Source of the DNA: Deltaproteobacteria bacterium
Lineage (GTDB): Bacteria > Desulfobacterota > Dissulfuribacteria > Dissulfuribacterales > QOAL01
DNA: 64,000 nucleotides
Direction of reading: 5' to 3'
Assembly (NCBI GenBank): GCA_015493475.1
Contig: WGDC01000089.1
Location: 18,784 to 82,783 of the forward strand
Shown: piece by piece, positions 1 through 9,630 of the stretch
Layout of the letters: every line of letters begins with the position of its first letter
Numbering within the stretch: position 1 is the stretch's first letter
The notes under the pieces: model-generated
What the model saw: only the letters and a program-made list of their open reading frames with translations
Databases searched by the model: none
Told to the model about the DNA's origin: nothing
Translations under genes and position numbers: made by a program

Positions 1-66
1 GTTGAGCTCAAACGGATAGCGGAAGACCAGGACTTTCAGAAGGCCCTCGACGAAATAGCAAAATAG
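1..66 (+). CDS. C-terminal end of an unidentified protein (5' partial)
   Basis: Frame 1 is open from the window edge to a TAG at 64-66 and encodes the last 21 residues of a protein, ending KALDEIAK. The stretch is charged and looks helical, but it is too short to assign to a family. It lies directly upstream of the RlmD-like gene on the same strand with almost no gap, so the two are probably co-transcribed. I do not recognise it. Confidence 0.5.
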   Translation, partial: VELKRIAEDQDFQKALDEIAK

Positions 67-68
67 AT

Positions 69-1394
69 CTGGCGATAGAAACCTGCATCGAAATTGAAAA
101 GGTCGTTTACGGGGGAAAGGGCCTTGGCAAAATAGACGGCAAGGCAACCTTTGTACCCTACTGCCTTGCCGGGGAAAAACTCAAGGTCGTCATCACAAGG
201 GCCAAGAGAAGATGGTCAGAGGCAAGGATAACCTCAATACCTGAGCCGAGCCCTCACAGGATAGCCTCCCCCTGTACGCATTTCACAAAGTGCGGCGGGT
301 GCCATTTTCAGCATATCCCCTACGAAAGACAGCTGCGTCTAAAGGAAAAAATACTCACCTCCATTTTTACCGAGGCCAAACAAGACGGGCTTATTAAACC
401 TATCCTGGCCTCTCCTGTTACTTACGGATACAGGGCTAGGACCCGCCTTTCCCTTTACCGTGAAGGGGGAGAAACAGGGCTCGGATTTTACAGAGAAGGA
501 ACGAGACGGGTCGAGCCCGTAAAAAAGTGCGTAGTACTTACCAACAGGATAAACGAGATCATGGCAAGGCTCGAAGAAACCATGAGCCAGATACTTGCGC
601 AAGAAACATCATCCACGGACCACGTGCGCATTGAACATGGCCTCCCTTCCAACAGCGCTTTTCTTACACTAACGTTCAATAAACGCGTCCGCGACAGGCT
701 GTTAAAGAAAGTGCGTGAACTTTCGGGCCGCCTTGGGGCCTCCCACAGGATACTTGGGAAAAAGGCGCTGTTCTTTTGGGGCAGGGATGGCCTTTGCTTC
801 TACAGCCACCCAGAACTTGCCCCAAGGGGCCTATTTTGCAAGCCCGGAAACTTTTTCCAGTCTAACCTACGGCAGAACAGGGCCCTCGTGGAAATCGTGA
901 CGTCCATGGTGGAAAAAACGGGCAGCAGAAACATTATCGAGTTCTTTTGTGGCTCGGGAAACCTTTCCATACCGATAGCGCGAAAGGGTTTCAATATAAA
1001 GGCCTTCGAGATAGACAGAAAGGCCGTGAAATCGGCGCGAAGGAACGCAAACAGAAACGGCTGCGGGGACAGGGCCGTTTTTTACGAGGCGAATCTTTTT
1101 AAAATCGGGACCACGCCTCCCGGAAATTCCAGGGCAGATACGGTGGTTTTAGACCCGCCCAGGGCAGGGGCAAAAAGGCTATGCGGAATCATGAAACGGA
1201 TTTCTCGAGCCTCCGTCATCTACGTATCCTGTGACCCCATGACACTGAAAAGAGACGTCAAAATACTGGAAGAACAGGGATTCAGCCTTGTCAGTCTTCA
1301 GCCCATAGATATGTTTCCCCAAACCTACCACATGGAAACCGTGGCCCTTTTAGTGGCCCGGAACCCTTTGCACACAGGGGGGTCCAAAAAGTAA
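69..1394 (+). CDS. rlmD: RlmD/RumA-like 23S rRNA (uracil-5)-methyltransferase
   Basis: Predicted SAM-dependent methyltransferase making 5-methyluridine in rRNA. The N-terminus is a TRAM-like domain (EIEKVVYGGKGLGKIDGKA). Cys residues near 69, 75, 78 and 154 (CTHFTKCGGC, then KKC) match the [4Fe-4S] ligands of RumA. The SAM motif FFCGSGNLSI is near residue 291, VVLDPPRAGA follows, and the catalytic Cys is in YVSCDPMTLKRDV near residue 388. The frame is open from before position 66, but the first ATG is at 561, inside the conserved domain. The start must therefore be non-ATG, and CTG at 69 is the best candidate, giving about 441 aa. The exact member (RlmC, RlmD or RlmCD) cannot be decided here; the start is uncertain. 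Confidence 0.85.
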   Translation: MAIETCIEIEKVVYGGKGLGKIDGKATFVPYCLAGEKLKVVITRAKRRWSEARITSIPEPSPHRIASPCTHFTKCGGCHFQHIPYERQLRLKEKILTSIFTEAKQDGLIKPILASPVTYGYRARTRLSLYREGGETGLGFYREGTRRVEPVKKCVVLTNRINEIMARLEETMSQILAQETSSTDHVRIEHGLPSNSAFLTLTFNKRVRDRLLKKVRELSGRLGASHRILGKKALFFWGRDGLCFYSHPELAPRGLFCKPGNFFQSNLRQNRALVEIVTSMVEKTGSRNIIEFFCGSGNLSIPIARKGFNIKAFEIDRKAVKSARRNANRNGCGDRAVFYEANLFKIGTTPPGNSRADTVVLDPPRAGAKRLCGIMKRISRASVIYVSCDPMTLKRDVKILEEQGFSLVSLQPIDMFPQTYHMETVALLVARNPLHTGGSKK

Positions 1395-1455
1395 AATTCC
1401 AAAATTGGAAACCATAGGCATTTAAAAGCAGTACGCTTCATGGAGGGCCTCACCC

Positions 1456-2523
1456 CTATATCTCTACGGTGCTGTGATCCCCAATCATCAGGCGCAGGGA
1501 TCCCTTCAGGCCGCCTGGCTTCCTCACTGTCGCATTCCTCCCTATCAGGCTGTCTTCAAGCCGCACGACACCCTCAATCTCTGACTCTTCCAGGATGACT
1601 ACGTGCTCCACCACAGAATCCTTGATGCAGGTGCGCCTTCCAATGCTGGAAAAAGGACCCACGAATGAATTTTCCACCCTGGCACCCTCGCCTATAACCA
1701 CAGGTCCCCGTATTGTGCTCCTGACGACCGTTGCTCCACTTGCCACCTCAACGCGGCCCTCTACGGTGCTATCCTGGTCCACCTGGCCATCTATTCTTCT
1801 ACAGGTATATTCATCAAGCACCGTGGTGTTCGCCGCCAGGAAATCATCTTTTTTCCCTGTATCGAGCCACCATGAATCCAGTATTTCGCCCGTTACCTGG
1901 TGGCCTGAATCCATGAGCGCCTGGATGGCATCCGTTATCTCGAGCTCACCGCGCCAGGATGGCCGGATGCTATCTATGGCCCCGTGTATGACGGGAGAAA
2001 AGATATAGACTCCAACAAGGGCCAGATTGGAGGGCGGCACCTTGGGTTTCTCCACGAGCCTTACAATGTTGCCATCGCCATCTAGCTCGGCCACACCGAA
2101 GGCCCTAGGGTCCTCAACCTCCTTGAGAAATATCATGCATTCTGCGCGCGAGTCCTCGAACCTCTCCACCGCCTCACTTATGCCACTTCCAAGCAGGTTA
2201 TCACCGAGATACATGACGAAATCGTCTCCCGCGAGATAATCCCTGGCGGTCTTCACCGCATGAGCAAGCCCCAGGGGCCTGTCCTGGATGATGTAGCTGA
2301 TCTCAATGCCCCAGTTCCTCCCGTCTCCAAGGTAGCCTCGCACCTCTTCCTGGGTCTCCGGGGCGACTATAACCCCCGTTTCCCTGATGCCCGCTTCCAT
2401 GAGATGATTCATAACGTATCCGAGTATGGGCTGGTTGGCCACGGGGACAAGCTGCTTCGCCAGAGTATGGGTAAGGGGCCTGAGCCTCGTTCCCTTGCCT
2501 CCGCTTAAAACAAGCGCCTTCAT
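1456..2523 (-). CDS. rmlA: Glucose-1-phosphate thymidylyltransferase, long form
   Basis: Makes dTDP-glucose from glucose-1-phosphate and dTTP, the first step toward dTDP-sugars such as rhamnose. The 355-aa protein opens with the nucleotidyltransferase signature LSGGKGTRLRPLT (residues 6-18) and has VMYLGDNLLG as the metal/substrate loop. It ends in a left-handed beta-helix hexapeptide region (IGEGARVENSFVGPFSSIG). That C-terminal extension marks the long actinomycete/archaeal-like subgroup rather than the short 290-aa RmlA. It lies 3 nt downstream of tsaE on the same strand. No other rml gene is in the window, so its sugar pathway is encoded elsewhere. Confidence 0.88.
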   Translation of the reverse strand: MKALVLSGGKGTRLRPLTHTLAKQLVPVANQPILGYVMNHLMEAGIRETGVIVAPETQEEVRGYLGDGRNWGIEISYIIQDRPLGLAHAVKTARDYLAGDDFVMYLGDNLLGSGISEAVERFEDSRAECMIFLKEVEDPRAFGVAELDGDGNIVRLVEKPKVPPSNLALVGVYIFSPVIHGAIDSIRPSWRGELEITDAIQALMDSGHQVTGEILDSWWLDTGKKDDFLAANTTVLDEYTCRRIDGQVDQDSTVEGRVEVASGATVVRSTIRGPVVIGEGARVENSFVGPFSSIGRRTCIKDSVVEHVVILEESEIEGVVRLEDSLIGRNATVRKPGGLKGSLRLMIGDHSTVEI

Positions 2524-2526
2524 TGT

Positions 2527-3000
2527 TCAGCCTCCTTGCTGAAAAAACTCTTGTCCTGATAGCTCAACAGATGCCTCCACCTCTGCTTGCCTCGTCCCGT
2601 CCTCCATGAGCGTTAAATTGATCCTGACAAAGGGGCATTCCAGGGACTCGGTCATGAATTCCGCCCATTCTACAACAACGAAGAAACCCCTTTCAAGGTA
2701 CTCGTCAAGGCATAATTCATATACGTCTGCCCCGTTGCCAAGCCTGTACAGGTCAACATGCGCTACTGGCAGGCGTCCGCCATGATACTCGTGTATTACC
2801 GAAAACGTAGGGCTTGAAACCTGCCTCGGGTCAATGGATAACTCTTTACAAAGGTACATAGTCAGCGTCGTCTTCCCCGCCCCGAGATCCCCTGTCAGCA
2901 AGAGGGCCGTTGCAGGCATAGCCATGCCTGCAACCGTCCTTGCAAGTGCAGCGGTATCTTTTTGTTTCTTGAGAGAAAGTATAATCTTCTTCATGTTCAT
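2527..3000 (-). CDS. tsaE: TsaE, tRNA t6A biosynthesis ATPase
   Basis: Small ATPase required with TsaB and TsaD to make N6-threonylcarbamoyladenosine at position 37 of ANN-decoding tRNAs. Visible family marks are the P-loop TGDLGAGKTT (about residues 36-45), SSPTFSVIHEY, the Walker-B-like VAHVDLYRL and the VVEWAEF motif. The open frame extends 20 codons further upstream, but homologs begin at about MKKIILSLKK. I therefore place the start at the ATG ending at 3000, with the ATG two codons later as an alternative. It is transcribed toward rmlA with a 3-nt gap and diverges from the aconitase operon across about 125 bp. Confidence 0.9.
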   Translation of the reverse strand: MNMKKIILSLKKQKDTAALARTVAGMAMPATALLLTGDLGAGKTTLTMYLCKELSIDPRQVSSPTFSVIHEYHGGRLPVAHVDLYRLGNGADVYELCLDEYLERGFFVVVEWAEFMTESLECPFVRINLTLMEDGTRQAEVEASVELSGQEFFQQGG

Positions 3001-3126
3001 AAGCGGTTGCGGATATAAACGGCGGCCACGGATAAAGAACTTCGAGTGGAAAAGGTACACTTACTATAGTAATATCCGTTTTCGTTTCAAAGAAAAAAGA
3101 AAAAAACAAGGAGACAGCATATCAAA

Positions 3127-5064
3127 ATGGGCCTCAATGTTACGGAAAAGATAATTAAATCGCACATAGTGGAGGGGCAAATGAGCCCCGGACGGCCGGT
3201 CGCGATTAGGATAGACCAAACACTTACGCAGGATGCCACAGGCACCATGGCATACCTTGAGTTCGAAGCTATCGGGATCGACTGCGTGAAGACGAAACTA
3301 TCCGTAAGCTACGTTGACCACAATCTCATCCAGTCTGATTTCAGAAACGCGGATGACCACCGGTTTCTCCAGTCAATTGCCGCGAGGTACGGCATCTATT
3401 TTTCAAGGCCTGGTAACGGCATCTGCCACCAGGTGCACCTTGAAAGATTTGCGGCACCGGGAAAAACCCTTCTTGGTTCTGACAGCCATACACCCACGGC
3501 AGGCGGCTGTGGAATGCTTGCCATAGGGGCAGGGGGGCTCGACGTGGCAATGGCGATGGCAGGGCAGCCCTTCTACCTGAACATGCCTGAGGTGATAGGG
3601 GTTCACCTGACAGGTTCCCTCCAGCCCTGGGTATCCGCCAAGGACGTCATCCTCGAGCTTCTTAGGCAGCTTTCCGTAAAGGGCGGTGTTGGAAGGGTCA
3701 TGGAGTACTTCGGCCCTGGCGTTAAGACCCTTTCAGTAACAGACAGGGGCGCCATCGCAAACCTCGGGACCGAGCTCGGGGCGACTTCAACGGTATTCCC
3801 ATCGGACGATATAACGAGGTCCTTTCTCTCGGCACAGGAGAGGGAGAAACAATGGACAGAACTTGTGGCAGACCCCGATGCCAGTTACTCCATGATCATG
3901 GAAATAGATCTTTCTTCCCTTGAGCCAATGATCGCCTGCCCATCGTCCCCGGATAATGTTAAAAAGGTCAGGGAAGTGGCAGGCAGGCCTGTATCCCAGG
4001 TAATAATAGGCTCTTGCGCCAACTCTTCTCTCAGAGACATAACGGTTGCGGCTAAGTCACTGGAAACAAGGCAGATACACAAAGACGTTAGCTTCGAGAT
4101 AAACCCAGGAAGCCGCCAGGTCCTTGAAAATGCCGACGAAAAGGGAATCCTCCAGTCCCTTATCCATGCAGGGGCACGTATCCACCAGTGCGGTTGCCTT
4201 GGGTGCATAGGAATGGGCCAGGCCCCTGCTACCGACACCATATCACTGCGCACATTTACAAGAAATTTCCCTGGAAGAAGCGGAACCAAAAATGACAAGG
4301 TATATCTTTGTAGCCCTGAAACCGCCGTGGCTTCAGCCGTCAGGGGGCAGATAAGCGATCCAAGGGATATTGGCAAGCCACCGGAAATGCGGCTTCCGGA
4401 AACCCTCATAATAAATGACAACGGGATCATTCCACCGTTGGAGGACGGCTCCGGCGTGAAGATAATCCGCGGCCCGAACATCAAACCACTTCCGGAATTC
4501 GATCCCCTTTCTGAAGACCTTACCGGGCAGGTGGTACTGAAGCTAGGAGACAATATCACCACGGACCACATAATGCCTGCCGGGAGCAAGATACTGCCGC
4601 TCAGAAGTAATGTGCCTGCCATAAGCGAATTTGTCTTTTCGGCAATAGACCCCTCCTTTCCAAAAAGGGCGAAAGAAGCTCGGACCGTGATAATAGTTGG
4701 AGGAGAAAACTATGGTCAGGGTTCATCGAGAGAACATGCAGCCCTTGCCCCAAGATACCTTGGAGTTCGGGTAAAACTCGTGAAGAGCTTTGCCAGGATA
4801 CACAAAGCAAACCTGATAAATTTCGGAATAGTGCCGCTGACCTTTAAAAATCCTGACGATTATGAAAAAACGGAACAGGGAGAGACCCTTACCATACATA
4901 AAATCAGGAACGCCATACTGTCAGGCGCCAGTACAGTTACTGTGGAAGGCTCAAACGGACGTAGCTTCGAGGCAAGGCTTGATCTGTCTGAACGAGACAG
5001 GTCCATCATAGCGGCGGGAGGATTACTCAACGCGGTAAGGGCGGAACTCGCAGGAGATGAATGA
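3127..5064 (+). CDS. acnA: Aconitate hydratase (mitochondrial-like short aconitase)
   Basis: Interconverts citrate and isocitrate through cis-aconitate using a [4Fe-4S] cluster. The 645-aa length fits the compact aconitase class found in Deltaproteobacteria, shorter than the roughly 900-aa AcnA. Cluster ligands are Cys297 in IIGSCANSS and Cys357/Cys360 in QCGCLGCIG. HTPTAGGCGMLAIGAGGLD and the swivel-domain motif NYGQGSSREHAALAPRYLG are conserved. The ATG at 3127 follows an AGGAG about 12 nt upstream. It heads a plus-strand run whose next gene, aroE, overlaps its end by 8 nt, so a TCA-cycle enzyme is translationally coupled to shikimate enzymes. Homoaconitase is the alternative, but nothing favours it. 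Confidence 0.92.
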   Translation: MGLNVTEKIIKSHIVEGQMSPGRPVAIRIDQTLTQDATGTMAYLEFEAIGIDCVKTKLSVSYVDHNLIQSDFRNADDHRFLQSIAARYGIYFSRPGNGICHQVHLERFAAPGKTLLGSDSHTPTAGGCGMLAIGAGGLDVAMAMAGQPFYLNMPEVIGVHLTGSLQPWVSAKDVILELLRQLSVKGGVGRVMEYFGPGVKTLSVTDRGAIANLGTELGATSTVFPSDDITRSFLSAQEREKQWTELVADPDASYSMIMEIDLSSLEPMIACPSSPDNVKKVREVAGRPVSQVIIGSCANSSLRDITVAAKSLETRQIHKDVSFEINPGSRQVLENADEKGILQSLIHAGARIHQCGCLGCIGMGQAPATDTISLRTFTRNFPGRSGTKNDKVYLCSPETAVASAVRGQISDPRDIGKPPEMRLPETLIINDNGIIPPLEDGSGVKIIRGPNIKPLPEFDPLSEDLTGQVVLKLGDNITTDHIMPAGSKILPLRSNVPAISEFVFSAIDPSFPKRAKEARTVIIVGGENYGQGSSREHAALAPRYLGVRVKLVKSFARIHKANLINFGIVPLTFKNPDDYEKTEQGETLTIHKIRNAILSGASTVTVEGSNGRSFEARLDLSERDRSIIAAGGLLNAVRAELAGDE

Positions 5065-5896
5065 GCAGACAGTGACCATTGACGCGGCCACCTGCCTGTA
5101 CGGGATCATAGGCAGGCCTGTGCGACACAGCCTCAGCCCGGTTATGCACAATGCGGCCTTTTGTAGGCTCGGAATAAATGGAGTCTACCTAGCCTTTGAC
5201 ACAGACGATACCGCGCGGGCCTGCATGTCCATGCGCTGTTTGGGCATAAAGGGATATTCTGTTACAATCCCTAACAAGGAACGAATAATCAGTGAGCTTG
5301 ATGAACCTGACGAGACCGTCTTGAGAATAGGGGCCTGCAACACCGTGAAGAACAGTGCAGGCCGTTTGTTTGGCACAAACACCGACTGGATCGGCGCTGT
5401 AAAGGCCATTGAGAAAAAAATGGACATCGCTGGTAAGACCGCTGTAATTCTCGGCGCAGGAGGCTCAGCGAGGGCCGTAATTTATGGGCTGAAAAAAAGC
5501 GGGGTTGACGTGACCATCTGCAACCGCACGGTAGAAAAGGCCGAAAAGCTCGCAAAGGAATTCAATTGCAAGGCCGCGGGGATTGGCCATGCAGAAAAGA
5601 TACGAGCTGACATACTCATAAACACCACTCCCGTCGGCATGGGAAGCCTCAGCGGTACAAGCCCAGTCTCAGGCCAGGGGGTAATGAATTATGGCCTTGT
5701 CATGGACATAGTATACTCGCCTCCCGTAACAAGGCTTTTACAATACGCCATGAACGCAGGCAGGGCCGCAATAAACGGCCTTGAGATGTTACTTGTTCAG
5801 GCAATGGCACAATTTGAATACTGGACGGGGAGGCCTGCGCCTGAAGAGACCATGAAAAAAGCCTTAGAATATGCAATCAGCCATGAAACCCATTGA
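5057..5896 (+). CDS. aroE: Shikimate dehydrogenase
   Basis: NADPH-dependent reduction of 3-dehydroshikimate to shikimate in the cytoplasm. The 279-aa protein has the substrate-binding motif IGRPVRHSLSPVMHN (18-32), catalytic Lys74 in TIPNKE and Asp110 in GTNTDW. The Rossmann loop ILGAGGSARA spans 131-140 and the NADP-type NRTVEKAEKL follows. The start overlaps the acn stop by 8 nt, and the end overlaps aroA by 14 nt or more. It belongs to the overlapping acn-aroE-aroA-aroK-aroC-tyrA block. Confidence 0.96.
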   Translation: MNEQTVTIDAATCLYGIIGRPVRHSLSPVMHNAAFCRLGINGVYLAFDTDDTARACMSMRCLGIKGYSVTIPNKERIISELDEPDETVLRIGACNTVKNSAGRLFGTNTDWIGAVKAIEKKMDIAGKTAVILGAGGSARAVIYGLKKSGVDVTICNRTVEKAEKLAKEFNCKAAGIGHAEKIRADILINTTPVGMGSLSGTSPVSGQGVMNYGLVMDIVYSPPVTRLLQYAMNAGRAAINGLEMLLVQAMAQFEYWTGRPAPEETMKKALEYAISHETH

Positions 5897-7154
5897 GATA
5901 GAGGTACCTGGCTCGAAGAGCATCACGCAGCGCGCGCTCGTCATAGCTGCCCTGTCGCGGGGAGACTCTGTACTGCTTTCCCCCCTTGACAGTGAAGACA
6001 CCCTGCTTTTGAGAAAGGCCCTCCGGACCTTTGGAGTAACCATAGATGATAGCGGGGCGGGGTGGAAAATAAAGGGCCGGACTGGGCACCTGGCCTGTCC
6101 GGGAGGTGAGATATTCATGGGCAATAACGGCACGGGCATAAGGTTCATGATGTCCGTAGCCGCCCTTGCACATCCATGTTTAACGGTGCTTACTGGGAAA
6201 AAACGCATGGAGGAAAGGCCTGCCGGGCCCCTGATAGAAGCCCTCAGGCAACTCGGTGTTCGGGCCGAGAGCGTGAAGGGTACTGGATGCCCTCCTGTAA
6301 GGATTGCCTCTGACGGGCTTAAAGGCGGCAGGGCGATGTTATCGGCATCAACTAGTAGCCAGTTTCTTTCCTCTCTGCTCCTGGTTTCTCCCTATGCCAA
6401 CAAACCCGTTACCATACAACTTGATGGCAGGGTCGTTTCCAGGCCCTACGTAGACATTACCCTAAGGGTCATGTCTGACTTCGGCATAGAGGTTGAGGAA
6501 AAAGACAACGCCTACTCGGTACCAATGGGCCAATACACTGCAAGAACATATACCGTGGAGGCAGATGCGTCGAGCGCATCCTACTTCTTTGCGGCAGCCG
6601 CGGTAACAGGTGCTCCGGTGACAGTGACAAATATGCCCCCGGAGCCTATACAGGGTGACGCATCCTTCGTTGAACTTCTGAGGAGGATGGGGTGCATGGT
6701 CGAACGAACCGACTCCGGGACGCTCGTAAAAGGGCCGGGCAAGGCTCGGCTGAAAGCCATAGACGTAGACATGTCGAGATGGCCGGACGTTGTTCCCACC
6801 CTGGCAGTGGTTGCCTCGTTTGCAAAGGGCACGACGAGAATAACTAACGTTGAGCACCTGCGGATAAAGGAGACAGACAGGATAAAGGCCGTCGTTAACG
6901 AGCTGAGGAGGATAGGCTGCGAAGCGGAAGAACTGAGAGACGGTCTCGTGGTCCATGGAAACGCGGAAAGGTTGCAGGGCGCAACCATCAGGACCTACGA
7001 TGATCACAGGATAGCAATGTGTTTTGCAGTTGCTTCTCTGTTGGTTAAGGGCATAGACTTCGACGACAGGCGTGTGGTACAAAAATCTTTTCCGATGTTC
7101 TGGGACTACTGGGAAAGGCTCGAGAGGGAAATCTCCGAGAAGGACCTTATATGA
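5883..7154 (+). CDS. aroA: 3-phosphoshikimate 1-carboxyvinyltransferase (EPSP synthase)
   Basis: Condenses shikimate-3-phosphate with PEP to give EPSP. Signatures are the N-terminal VPGSKSITQRAL, the PEP loop NNGTGIRFM, IKETDRIKA and RTYDDHRIAM. From ATG 5883 the protein is 423 aa. An in-frame ATG at 5871 would add four residues, but neither site has a strong ribosome-binding sequence and homologs begin close to MKPIEIEVPGSKS. The PEP loop reads GNNGTG where well-known enzymes have NAGT or NSGT, which places it in a divergent subgroup. The end overlaps aroK by 4 nt. Confidence 0.95.
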   Translation: MKPIEIEVPGSKSITQRALVIAALSRGDSVLLSPLDSEDTLLLRKALRTFGVTIDDSGAGWKIKGRTGHLACPGGEIFMGNNGTGIRFMMSVAALAHPCLTVLTGKKRMEERPAGPLIEALRQLGVRAESVKGTGCPPVRIASDGLKGGRAMLSASTSSQFLSSLLLVSPYANKPVTIQLDGRVVSRPYVDITLRVMSDFGIEVEEKDNAYSVPMGQYTARTYTVEADASSASYFFAAAAVTGAPVTVTNMPPEPIQGDASFVELLRRMGCMVERTDSGTLVKGPGKARLKAIDVDMSRWPDVVPTLAVVASFAKGTTRITNVEHLRIKETDRIKAVVNELRRIGCEAEELRDGLVVHGNAERLQGATIRTYDDHRIAMCFAVASLLVKGIDFDDRRVVQKSFPMFWDYWERLEREISEKDLI

Positions 7155-7690
7155 AAAACAAGTCCAAAAAGATACTGCTTATTGGCTATCGGGCCACGGG
7201 CAAAACGGCTGTTGGCAGGGAACTCTCAAGGATGCTCGGGTGCCCCTTCAGGGACCTCGACCAGCTTATTGAGAAAAATGCAGGCCAGAACATCGCCGAG
7301 ATAGTCGAGAGGCATGGTTGGGACGCTTTCAGAAAGCTTGAAAAGAGGCTGTTCGGAGAAATGATAGAAAACCCAAAAAGGTTCGTGCTTGCCTGTGGAG
7401 GCGGAGCCGTGATACACCGTAAAGAGATGGAACAATGTGCCGAAAATGCGGCGGTGGTATGGCTCAAAGCCCCTGTAGAAACCATGCTCAAAAGGCTGCT
7501 TTCGGATCACAATACACCGGTATCGAGGCCGTCACTTACCAGACTCGATGAAAGACATGAAATGGAGCAGATTTACATGGAACGAAGGCCCCTTTACGAA
7601 AAATATGCCCACATAGTCGTTGATACCGAAGACAAGAGTCCATTCCAAATAGCTCGGGAAATAGCAGAGGCCCTCAGGTATGGCTGGTAA
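7151..7690 (+). CDS. aroK: Shikimate kinase
   Basis: Phosphorylates shikimate with ATP. The 179-aa protein has a Walker A GYRATGKT (12-19), the shikimate-binding DLDQLIEKNAG and FRKLEKRL, the triple-Gly ACGGGAVI near 81-88 and a lid region with LSDHNTPVSRPSL. Its ATG lies within the end of aroA (4-nt overlap) and its end overlaps the aroC start by 11 nt, so all three should be translated together. Confidence 0.94.
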   Translation: MKNKSKKILLIGYRATGKTAVGRELSRMLGCPFRDLDQLIEKNAGQNIAEIVERHGWDAFRKLEKRLFGEMIENPKRFVLACGGGAVIHRKEMEQCAENAAVVWLKAPVETMLKRLLSDHNTPVSRPSLTRLDERHEMEQIYMERRPLYEKYAHIVVDTEDKSPFQIAREIAEALRYGW

Positions 7691-8786
7691 CACCTTTGGA
7701 ACGGCCTTTCGCGTAACCACCTGGGGCGAGTCCCATGGACCTGCCCTTGGCGCCGTGATTGACGGCTGCCCTCCAAGGCTCAGGCTTTCGGAACAGATTA
7801 TACAGGACGCCCTCGATAAAAGAAAACCCGGAAAGGGAGGGCCTGTGGAGACCTCCCGGAAGGAGCCAGACCGGGTCCATATACTCTCGGGCACCTTTGA
7901 AGGCATGACCACTGGTACGCCTCTTAGCCTCCTCATCTGGAACAAGGATGCAAGGAGTAAGTCTTATGACCACCTGAAGGAGATTTTCAGGCCCGGGCAC
8001 GGAGACTACACCTACCTGAAGAGATACGGAATAAGGGATCACAGAGGCGGAGGCCGCTCATCCGGCAGGGAGACCGCAGCCCGTGTAGCCGCAGGGGCAG
8101 TGGCCCAGCTCGTGTTAGACCTGTTTCACATAGAGGTTCTGGCCTACACGGTATCCCTTGCCGGGGTTGATGCGGTACAGAGGGACTTGAAAGAGATAGA
8201 GAACAACAGGCTGTTCTGCCCCGACAGGGAAGCAGCCAAAAACATGGAAGTGGCGGCGCTCAGGGCCAGGTCCATTGGAGACTCTGTTGGTGGGATAGTG
8301 GAAGTCCTGGCCACAAGAGTGCCTGCGGGCCTGGGCGAACCGGTTTTTGATAAGCTCGATGCTGAAATTGCCAAGGCCCTGATGTCAGTGGGCGCGATAA
8401 AGGGTGTCGAAATAGGCTCTGGCATGAAGGCGGCATACATGACTGGTTCTCAAAACAACGATCCAATAGCCGCAGACCGCTTTGTGTCAAACAATGCGGG
8501 AGGCATTCTTGCTGGCATCTCAAATGGAGAACCAATAATTGCGAAGGCGGCAGTCAAGCCAATACCTTCCATTTCCATGGAACAGGACACCATCGACACC
8601 AAGGGGCAGCCGTGTAAGATCAAGGTGGGTGGAAGGCACGACGCCTCGGCCATCCCGAGAATTGTCCCTGTACTAAAGGCCATGCTCCAGCTCGTTCTCG
8701 CAGATCACTTGCTGAGGCGTTTCCAGATAGAGATAACAGATCGCCACGCGTTTATAAGGGACAGACTCCATGGAAAACTCATTTAG
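7680..8786 (+). CDS. aroC: Chorismate synthase
   Basis: FMN-dependent conversion of EPSP to chorismate, the branch point to Trp, Tyr, Phe and folate. The 368-aa protein opens with the family signature [19 protein letters not shown] and carries [29 protein letters not shown] and the C-terminal [14 protein letters not shown]. It lies in the overlapping aro operon, and its last 17 nt overlap tyrA. Its product feeds the trp operon located 20 kb away in this window. Confidence 0.96.
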   Translation: MAGNTFGTAFRVTTWGESHGPALGAVIDGCPPRLRLSEQIIQDALDKRKPGKGGPVETSRKEPDRVHILSGTFEGMTTGTPLSLLIWNKDARSKSYDHLKEIFRPGHGDYTYLKRYGIRDHRGGGRSSGRETAARVAAGAVAQLVLDLFHIEVLAYTVSLAGVDAVQRDLKEIENNRLFCPDREAAKNMEVAALRARSIGDSVGGIVEVLATRVPAGLGEPVFDKLDAEIAKALMSVGAIKGVEIGSGMKAAYMTGSQNNDPIAADRFVSNNAGGILAGISNGEPIIAKAAVKPIPSISMEQDTIDTKGQPCKIKVGGRHDASAIPRIVPVLKAMLQLVLADHLLRRFQIEITDRHAFIRDRLHGKLI

Positions 8787-9597
8787 TCCGAGAATCGGCA
8801 TCATAGGTGGCAAAGGACGCATGGGCCGATGGTTTGAGAGACAGTTCAAGGACACAGGCATCGAGGTGGCCATCTCAGACATAGGCACAGAGCTTTCCGT
8901 CGAGGATATCGCCAAGAATTACGAGGTGGTCATTCTCGCCCTGCCCATGGAGGTATTTCCTGATGTTGTGAAGAAAATAGGCCCGCTGATCCCGAGTGAG
9001 CACTTCCTTACCGACCTGTGTTCTCTCAAGGAAAAGCAGGTTGAGATGATGCTACAAAACAGCGCATGCGAGGTATGCGGTTCACACCCCCTGTTCGGGC
9101 CTGCTGAGGACAGCATCGAGGGAAGAAGGGTAGCGCTTTGCCCGGCTAGAGGCACCAATTGGTACGGATGGTGGAAAGGCTACCTCGAAAAAAACGGGGC
9201 ACTCGTTGCAGAATTCAGCCCTTCTGAACACGACAGGACCATGGCATGGGTGCAGGCGCTAAACCACTTCATACTCCTTTGCCTTGGAAAATCTCTTGAG
9301 GAAGACGGCATCGACTTCAAGCACATACTCAAGCTTGCAACGCCAAGCTTTGAAAGGCAGCTCAACATAGTCGCAAGACTCTGTCTTCAAGATCCAGAGC
9401 TCTATGCTACAATCCAGCTCGGAAATCCATATACGCCTACGGCAATAGAGACCTTTACAAAACACGCGAGGATACTTGGACAGATACTCAGGGACAAGGA
9501 CAGGGCAGGCTTCATAAGGATATTCAGGGAGGTGCAGGAGCTTGGCCCTCCCCTTCTAAGACACTGCGAGAACAAGAAAAGGCGGCAGTGCCCCTGA
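8770..9597 (+). CDS. tyrA: Prephenate dehydrogenase
   Basis: Oxidative decarboxylation of prephenate toward tyrosine. The N-terminal Rossmann motif is IGIIGGKGRMGRWFERQF. Also visible are the NAD-proximal VVILALPMEVF, the conserved CGSHPLFGPAEDSIEGRRVALCP and the substrate-binding helix region AWVQALNHFIL. This GGKGRMG pattern resembles the dehydrogenase half of the E. coli T-protein. No chorismate mutase domain precedes it and the 275-aa length fits a free-standing enzyme. Last enzyme of the aro operon; no pheA or DAHP synthase is in the window. Confidence 0.88.
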   Translation: MENSFSPRIGIIGGKGRMGRWFERQFKDTGIEVAISDIGTELSVEDIAKNYEVVILALPMEVFPDVVKKIGPLIPSEHFLTDLCSLKEKQVEMMLQNSACEVCGSHPLFGPAEDSIEGRRVALCPARGTNWYGWWKGYLEKNGALVAEFSPSEHDRTMAWVQALNHFILLCLGKSLEEDGIDFKHILKLATPSFERQLNIVARLCLQDPELYATIQLGNPYTPTAIETFTKHARILGQILRDKDRAGFIRIFREVQELGPPLLRHCENKKRRQCP

Positions 9598-9630
9598 ACA
9601 ATCAATATCTTCCAGGCCAGGATATTTTAT

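Noticed and set aside
1397..1410. TTCCAA/TTGGAA inverted repeat between the convergent rlmD and rmlA genes
   Set aside because: Six-bp stem, AT-rich, two-base loop and no T-tract; too weak to call a terminator.
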